Shown here piece by piece: positions 9,511 through 14,466 of a DNA stretch of 14,466 bases; positions within the stretch are counted from its first letter, which is position 1, and the number at the start of each line of letters is the position of its first letter. The notes beneath the pieces are model-generated. The model did no database searches and had not been told where the DNA came from. It worked only from the letters and a program-made list of their open reading frames with translations. The position numbers were made by a program, and so were the translations under genes. The stretch is from Dunaliella salina (taxonomy: Eukaryota > Chlorophyta > Chlorophyceae > Chlamydomonadales > Dunaliellaceae): contig MU069636.1 in assembly GCA_002284615.2 (NCBI GenBank), positions 344,688 to 359,153 on the forward strand, given 5' to 3'.

Positions 9511-10420
9511 ATGGCAATACAAAAGATAACACTCTCAATCCCCAAAATTCACAGTGCATGGAAAGACAAGAGAAAGCTTCCTATCTGGTCCACTCTTTTA
9601 ATATGGCCCTAGGTGGACCTATCATTTCTGGCCATAGTGTTCTGTCACACATACGCCACATGGAGGATACCCTTTTGAGTTGTAACCTGCAGCGACACAT
9701 CCACCTGAGCCGCTATTACACCCATGGATCAGGAAACTTCAACATTATGATCTTCAACCACTTCCTTAGCAAATTGTCTTGGAATCAAGAGAAAATTTAC
9801 ATTCTTCAGGTTACCCACCCTCACTGCTCCCCAGGCCAAATAACAAAAAGTTTGATAGAAAACACGTTGCTCAACGCAGCCTACAAAAATGCAGTAATCC
9901 TCACCATCTCCCATGCAAATGGAAGGGGTCATGCTGTGACCCGCAAGAAGAGCTTAAGTACTAACCCCTCATCTGGAGAGAGGTTTACTTGGCTCCTTTT
10001 AGATTCTCTCAAGGACCATCCGCAGCCTTTTCAAACTGAAAGTGATTGGAAAAATCTTCAAGGTAGCATACTTACTTTCTAGAGAGGAAGTGTGTGGGAT
10101 GGCTTAGATCCAGCCTCCGACCTACATCTGGCAGACAGCTCCGTTCCTTCTGACCCAAACTCTTTTGTGTACGATACCACTTTCCATGTAGATACCACTC
10201 CAGAGCCCTCCATAGTCCAGGACTTCAAACCTATTTACACCACTCAACCACCACGAAGCAGCGTAAGTGAAGCCCCACCCAGCCTGTCTCACAGCTGAAC
10301 CACACACACTCCAAAATGTATGATACCCCTGAAAATCCTCTGAGGCCTTTGCAGGACGGATTACAAGCGCTTATAATCATGACCATGAATGTCAGAGGCC
10401 TCTTTATGAGCCCTTTAAGA
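9511..10420 (+). pseudogene. Retroelement block A: N-terminal domain of unknown function plus start of endonuclease
   Basis: The probable start is the ATG at 9511, immediately after block C, reading MAIQKITLSIPKIHSAWKDK. The frame stops at about 9610 (TAG), and the protein continues in another frame. That frame has conserved-looking stretches, HGSGNFNIMIFNHFL, ILQVTHPHCSPGQI, ENTLLNAAYKNAVIL and WLLLDSLKDHPQPF, to a stop at 10080-10082. It goes on in the same frame to 10298 as an acidic, proline-rich linker. A third frame, from 10316, gives IMTMNVRGLF, which matches the first motif (conserved Asn) of exonuclease-endonuclease-phosphatase (APE-type) domains. The frame loses similarity at about 10410-10420, where block D begins on the other strand. 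I know no biochemical function for the N-terminal part. Its position suggests an ORF1-like or RNA-binding role, which is inference. Confidence 0.7.
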
Positions 10421-11460
10421 GCCAAATACCCTATCTCGAGGGTGTTCACTCCAGTAGTTGAGGTGGCAGCGGTTGTAGTCTATGGGAGAAGCCATTTTTT
10501 CCTGGGTTACGAGAGCCCATTTTTGCATGGCAGTGTGGATATGATTTGGTAGAATGCACATGTGTGAATCCTTGATCATCTTACTTTGTTGCATTTTGTT
10601 GTTGAGGGTTGAGCGTGAGAAAAGACCCGCGAAGTTGGAGGCAAAGCTTTGGGATGAGGTTGAATTGTGTTGTGGATCCCGTTTGTCTCTGGCTCTGTTG
10701 AATGCAGTATGGAGGATATTGATGCGCTCTGGGGTTAGCGTTCCTTTGCATTTCCCATCTGTGCCATAAATGCATGCCACTTGTTTAGAATAGACTTGTG
10801 GTAGCACCAGTGGTGTTGAAGATGGCGCGGAAGGGGAGTGGGTATACCTACGTAGCATCTGCTCTGGGGTGGGGATCTGTGGTATTGCCTGGCTTTGGCC
10901 TAATGAGGTCAACTGTTGTGATCCAGAATTCACAGCGGCCAGTTTCATTAAGGTCAGCTTGGGGGTTCGTGGCATCCATGTCAAAGGTTTCGTTGCAGAG
11001 TTCCGTGCCTAATTTCTGTTTCCAAATGCTGGTCTTGTCTGAGTTTTCAAATCCCTGCCTTTCAAGGTTGTCTAGCTCAGAGTCACCAGCTGGAGTGGAG
11101 AGGTCTGGTTCATCTTTGCAGGCCTCAAATTGAAGGATGCATTGTTGAAAATTGGGCCAAGCTTCCTTGACGGCTTCAGTTTCCGAGCTAGGCTCCCAAT
11201 CAATGCGTACAAGCTCATTGCTGAAAGAGTTTGATTCCCTTTCTAATTTCTCATCTTTGCTGAGAGGTGTGCATGCAGGGCAGGCCCAATAAGTGCTGTT
11301 GTCTATATTCTGTCTTTGTGCATCAGAGTAGCATCCGAGCTCCTTCATGCAAGACCAGTGGTAGGTTTGGTGGCAGACATTGCAGATGTACATGTCAAGG
11401 TAGGGGGGCTCAGAGTTTGTGGGCTCTTTGCCGCCATTGTAGTTGCAGATCTCTGCAACT
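10420..11460 (-). pseudogene. Retroelement block D: PHD-like zinc finger and connector before RNase H
   Basis: Read from about 11460, the minus strand begins ICNYNGGKEPTNSEPPYLD and continues into MYICNVCHQTYHWSC, then CYSDAQRQ and YWACPAC. This gives the CxxC, HxxC, C and CxxC ligands of a PHD/RING-like treble-clef finger. One N-terminal Cys pair seems incomplete. An acidic region (EPDLSTPAGDSELDNLE) and a connector (ETFDMDATNPQADLNETGRC) follow. The frame ends at 10848, and the protein resumes in the neighbouring frame with VACIYGTDGKCKGTLTPERI, FASNFAGLFSRS and a stretch ending DRVFGS at about 10420. PHD fingers usually read histone tails, so a role in chromatin targeting of the retroelement is inference. 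The region expected next, the start of RNase H with its first catalytic Asp, is absent here. Confidence 0.8.
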
Positions 11461-11515
11461 ACAATGATAACAGTGCAGACAATGTAGTTGCAGATCTCTG
11501 CAACTACAATGATAA
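11436..11515. repeat. Tandemly duplicated palindrome at the D/E inversion junction
   Basis: Bases 11436-11449 and 11452-11465 are perfect 14-base inverted arms separated by TC. A second copy at 11483-11494 and 11497-11508 has 12-base arms. The two copies lie 45 bases apart, and both are followed by the same tail (to GATAA). One arm is the coding sequence of the ICNYN start of the PHD-like finger in block D, read on the minus strand; the other arm is its reverse complement. The palindrome therefore lies exactly between a minus-strand and a plus-strand block of the same element. Confidence 0.9.
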
Positions 11516-12898
11516 TGCGTAAACAGCTTCTCTATCCTGAAGGACATCCAAGGTATATCCAAGGAGACGTCATTAAAATAATCTCAACGCTCATTAGAGA
11601 CTTAAATCCTAAAATTCGAATTTACAAAGTGAAGTCCCATGCTGGCATCGCTGGAAATGAATGTGCAGGTGCCATTGCAAAGCATCAGGCAAAGCAAGCC
11701 CAGAACTGTTTGGCAGACACCGAGATCCCTGGTGCAGATCCTGGTGGAAATCCATTTACAAATATTTTATGGTTAGCCATGGAAGAAAGAGTACATGTTG
11801 CAGGCGCATCTACAGGTCCACCACCCACCCACAAGCTCACCCATCTCCCCAATCTTCAAGATGCTCTCAAATCCCACATGCATTCTAAACACAAGCTTGG
11901 ATATGCCAATGCCAAAACAGGTTACTACTCTTATTATCAAAACCTATTACTGCAAGTAAATAAAAAAATCAGCATTGCCTTGAGAAATATGCCCAACATC
12001 TCTGTACCCATGAAGCGTACCATCCTGCAGTACCGCACAGACACCCTCTACAATCAAAAACATGCTGTATGCTTGAAAAGGTCTACTGACCCAACATGCC
12101 CTCTTTTGGGCTGCCATCAATTAGACAGCGCTCTCCACATGCTCTCAGGCTGCCCAAACCATATCATCTCCAACATGAAGGCTGAAAGACATAACATTGC
12201 AGGCAGAATGATTGCAAAAGCCCTCAGCAAATGCCCTGTAGGGGCAGGCCTGGTCTACACAGACATAGGAAGCGATTTTAAGCTTGCTCAACACAACCTC
12301 CAACTCCCTACACATGCCTCAAACAGAACTTTACCTGCTTACTTCTTCCATCCTAACCTTCCAGAGAGAAAAAAACAACTCCAGTCGACCACATGCTGTT
12401 TCAAAAACCCCTTTTAATGCCAAACATACTTCTAACGATGTTTCTCCTACCCATTCCCATCACGCTTTGTGCAGCTCCTCACAGACGACTACCAGAACTA
12501 GCCGCATGAGGCAACCCCATGAACTTTATGCGAATGAACGCCATGTGCACCTAATAGAAATCAAGTTATGTGAAGACATAAGGCCAGAGCATCCATTGAA
12601 TGCGGCAAAGCAGCAGCATGCAGACCTTCGTAAATTTATCAACGCTAAAGCTGTTACAATTCACCCTGTTCTCCTGGGTGTAGGTGGAACTATTTACACT
12701 GAGCATGCCCTGAAGCAATTCAAACATCTAGGTTTGGATCGCCAGCGTGCCACGAAGCTTGCTCAACAACTTCATGCCCATTCTGTTCAATATGCCCACA
12801 AACTAGTCACCATCCGCCGCGCTATTGAAAACAAGAATACTTCCCACAGCCAGGTTCTAGAGCCAGGTGCTTCTTGTAACCCTCCAGATCCACATTAG
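11509..12898 (+). pseudogene. Retroelement block E: RNase H end, zinc knuckle and PD-(D/E)XK-like nuclease
   Basis: The block begins MIMRKQLLYPEGH and continues to the RNase H C-terminal motif KVKSHAGIAGNE, with the His codon at 11638-11640. The Asp normally found a few residues on (GNExAD) is Gly, codon 11668-11670. A Cys/His knuckle follows, CPLLGC then HMLSGC (about 12097-12153). Next come conserved ERHNIAGRMIAKALSK and YTDIGSDFKLAQHNLQ. At the A7 run 12369-12375 the protein must change frame. The downstream frame holds SSRPHAV, HLIEIKLCEDIRP (the ExK pair at about 12557-12565), VLLGVGGTIYTEHAL and QLHAHSVQYAHKLVTIRRA, with a stop at 12896-12898. I read this part as a PD-(D/E)XK restriction-like nuclease in which the PD aspartate is His (codon 12392-12394). 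RNase H removes element RNA from hybrids, and the nuclease would nick DNA. Apart from the frameshift it is the best-preserved block. Confidence 0.85.
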
Positions 12899-14093
12899 CA
12901 TTCTCTTTTTCATACCTTGTGGTGGAGGGGGCACAAGGTTCTTTTTTGAGCCAATGTGTCTCCTTTTCCTTAATTGATGTAGGGAGAGCTTCTCTTCCTA
13001 CGTGGTCTTTCATATCTTTGGGGTTTGTTTTGATTGCTTTTTGCATCATTTTACAAGCAATGCTGTAGTTGTCTTTATTACGAGTTTCATCTATGTAAGT
13101 AATGGCCTGTTTAGCGCTCTCAGAGAGCTCTTGTAGTTGTGGAAGAGGAGGGATGTCAAGTTGAAGGTTGTTGAGTTTTGAGATGGCTTTTCTGAGGTCT
13201 GCATTTCCCCTATTTTGCTTCAGAATTGTGGAGGTGCTGTCAGTTGTCTTGATTGCGAGGGAGGTCAGCTGAGACTGGGTGTTTCTGATCAAGGAAAGCT
13301 TTTCAGGTTGCGCCATTTATTGTTTGTAGTCCTCGGGTTGTAGTGGTTGTGGTCTGAGGAGATAATCTCAGTTTTGCACACTTTCAGCGCTGCTTGATAG
13401 GAAGAGTGAATGAGGCTAGAACTAGCTTCTGCCAGAGTTTCAACTGTGTCAATGGCCGGTTCATTACATGATATATCAAGTTTTTTGGTTTGTTTGGCAA
13501 GTGTATCCTTTAGATCACCTAAAAGCGTAATGGCTTCTGTACAGGCTGGGTCAAGGGTTTGAAGCAATTATTCAAGGTTTTGGGGAACCCCCCATGTGCA
13601 GGGTCTTGCAAGGAATGCTGTTCTGTCCGAGTCACTGATAGGGCGAACAAAGACTTTTTGTGGGCTTTGCGTGCGGATCTGTAATTCTTTTAAGAAGGGA
13701 ATATGATTCTGAAGGATGTTAAGAGTTATGTTAGCTATGGGTAGGACATGATTGCTAAGGGAGCCTAGTTCATGGGTGGTATAAGGGGAGCATATACACG
13801 CAAGTCCAGAGGGTAGAATGACGTCATCGATGCGGCCAAAAGTGTAGATCGTATTGTTACTTACGTCTTTGCCAGTAGCTTGGTAATGGGTCCAGGGTCT
13901 GCAGGTTTCCTCCTCACAGGGGCATAGGTTATTAGAGAGGATAAAATTGCGGTACATCTTATCAGCCTGGTAGGTCATGTTGCTCAAGTGGTCATCAGCT
14001 CTGATTGTAGCGTTCATGTCATGTGCAGCTTTTCTTTCTTTTCTTTGTAGACATAACATGAGGCCACCAAACTTGCTCTGAAGCTTCATGCTT
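12895..14093 (-). pseudogene. Retroelement block B: C-terminal half of APE-type endonuclease and pre-RT linker
   Basis: Read from about 14089. HDMNAT (about 14009-14026) sits where APE-like endonucleases have GDFNA. Then come THYQATGKD, YTFGRIDDVILPSG and ELGSLSNHVLPIANI. The last is the family's terminal SDH motif with Asp changed to Asn (codon 13751-13753) and His kept. The stretch SPQKVFVRPISDSDRTAFLA follows, then a TAA at 13568-13570, then a helical linker (TEAITLLGDLKDTLAKQTKK) in the same frame. The frame changes near 13300-13316 and continues as MAQPEKLSLIRNTQSQL to the edge of block E. The endonuclease would nick the target to prime reverse transcription. The N-terminal motif of this domain is in block A and the middle part is missing. 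The exact boundary with block E is unclear within about 12840-12900, because both strands are open there. Confidence 0.82.
12963..12986. repeat. 24-bp direct repeat, copy 1
   Basis: CTTTTCCTTAATTGAYGTRG followed by GGAG occurs here and again at 14285-14308, with two mismatches. This copy lies inside the linker-coding part of block B (minus strand TSIKEKE). Confidence 0.6.
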
Positions 14094-14338
14094 TATTCTG
14101 TCTCATTCTGTCCAGTAACAAACTTGCTGGTAACAGACAAGCTCTTGAGAAGACTTCTTGCAACTCTCATCAACAAGGTCAGGCACGGGCTACTGCCAGT
14201 AGCCTCCCTGATCCACACTGACTTCTTTTCTCACTTCCTCCTTTTAGTTAAGGGTATACACGGTGCCTTGGCCCTAGGTATCCTCTTTTCCTTAATTGAC
14301 GTGGGGAGTGTTNTCACTGCCTGCTAGTTTTTCTCCTC
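14094..14338. other. Degenerate flank between block B and the TTTTC repeat
   Basis: The minus strand has many stops and no motif I can assign, although the missing middle of the endonuclease would be expected here. Bases 14285-14308 repeat a piece of the block B linker (second copy of the 24-bp direct repeat). One undetermined base (N) occurs at 14313. A 79-codon plus-strand open frame from 14088 is leucine-rich and matches nothing I know. Confidence 0.45.
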
Positions 14339-14466
14339 TTTTTTTTTTTTTCTTTTCTTTTCTTTTCTTTTCTTTTCTTTTCTTTTCTTTTCTTTTCTTT
14401 TCTTTTCTTTTCTTTTCTTTTCTTTTCTTTCCTTTCCTTTCCTTTCCTTTTCTTTTCTTTTCTTTT
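14339..14466 (+). repeat. Poly-T then (TTTTC)n pentanucleotide repeat, to the window end
   Basis: Thirteen T residues lead into a TTTTC array of more than 20 units. TTTCC variants interrupt it near 14430-14450, and it runs off the edge of the window. It has no coding role. Such an array is a typical place for an assembly to end. Confidence 0.97.

Noticed and set aside
11267..11522. Plus-strand open frames with repeated VVADLCNYND peptide
   Set aside because: They are the antisense of the PHD-like region plus the duplicated palindrome. The repeat peptide comes from the 45-base duplication.
7005..14093. LTR retrotransposon or retrovirus-like origin
   Set aside because: There is no protease, integrase or long terminal repeat. 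The RT motifs, EEP-type endonuclease and C-terminal nuclease fit a non-LTR element.
14088..14327. Leucine-rich plus-strand open frame as a membrane protein
   Set aside because: It is a chance frame in a pyrimidine-rich flank next to the TTTTC repeat, and its end includes the undetermined base.

Overview
This is a eukaryotic nuclear window. It has no bacterial-style operons and is rich in simple repeats, including a pure AC run, a TTTTC run and minisatellites. It has long non-coding stretches, GT/AG splice-like signals and the wreck of a large non-LTR retrotransposon. The conserved stretches recall retroelements I know mainly from green algae and some early-diverging plants. They resemble the Dualen/RandI type, which combines an apurinic-type endonuclease with a restriction-like nuclease. 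I therefore lean towards a green-lineage host, but this rests on recall and not on a search.

Layout: roughly bases 1-7000 hold no convincing intact gene. They contain several degenerate tandem repeats (676-805, 888-951, 1210-1505, 5582-5685), an imperfect fold-back of about 160 bp (2853-3014), a pure (AC)41 microsatellite (4614-4695), and weak hints of host-gene exons near 4449-4523 and 4926-5021.

Bases 7005 to about 14090 are almost entirely retrotransposon, in five blocks that lie in scrambled order and alternating orientation. From left to right they are C (minus; pre-RT linker, reverse transcriptase, connection region, proline-rich tail), A (plus; unknown N-terminal domain and the first motif of the endonuclease), D (minus; PHD-like zinc finger and connector), E (plus; end of RNase H, zinc knuckle, PD-(D/E)XK-like nuclease and stop) and B (minus; C-terminal half of the endonuclease plus linker). 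In the order expected for one polyprotein they would read A-B-C-D-E, and the blocks hardly overlap. The simplest reading is one element broken and rearranged in place. Independent fragments or misassembly are the alternatives.

All blocks are decayed. They carry in-frame stops, several frameshifts (two at 7-base homopolymers) and changes at an expected acidic residue in each of the four enzymatic domains. No block can be functional. The D/E junction is a near-perfect palindrome that is partly duplicated in tandem, which suggests fold-back template switching. The right edge runs into a TTTTC repeat that reaches the end of the window.
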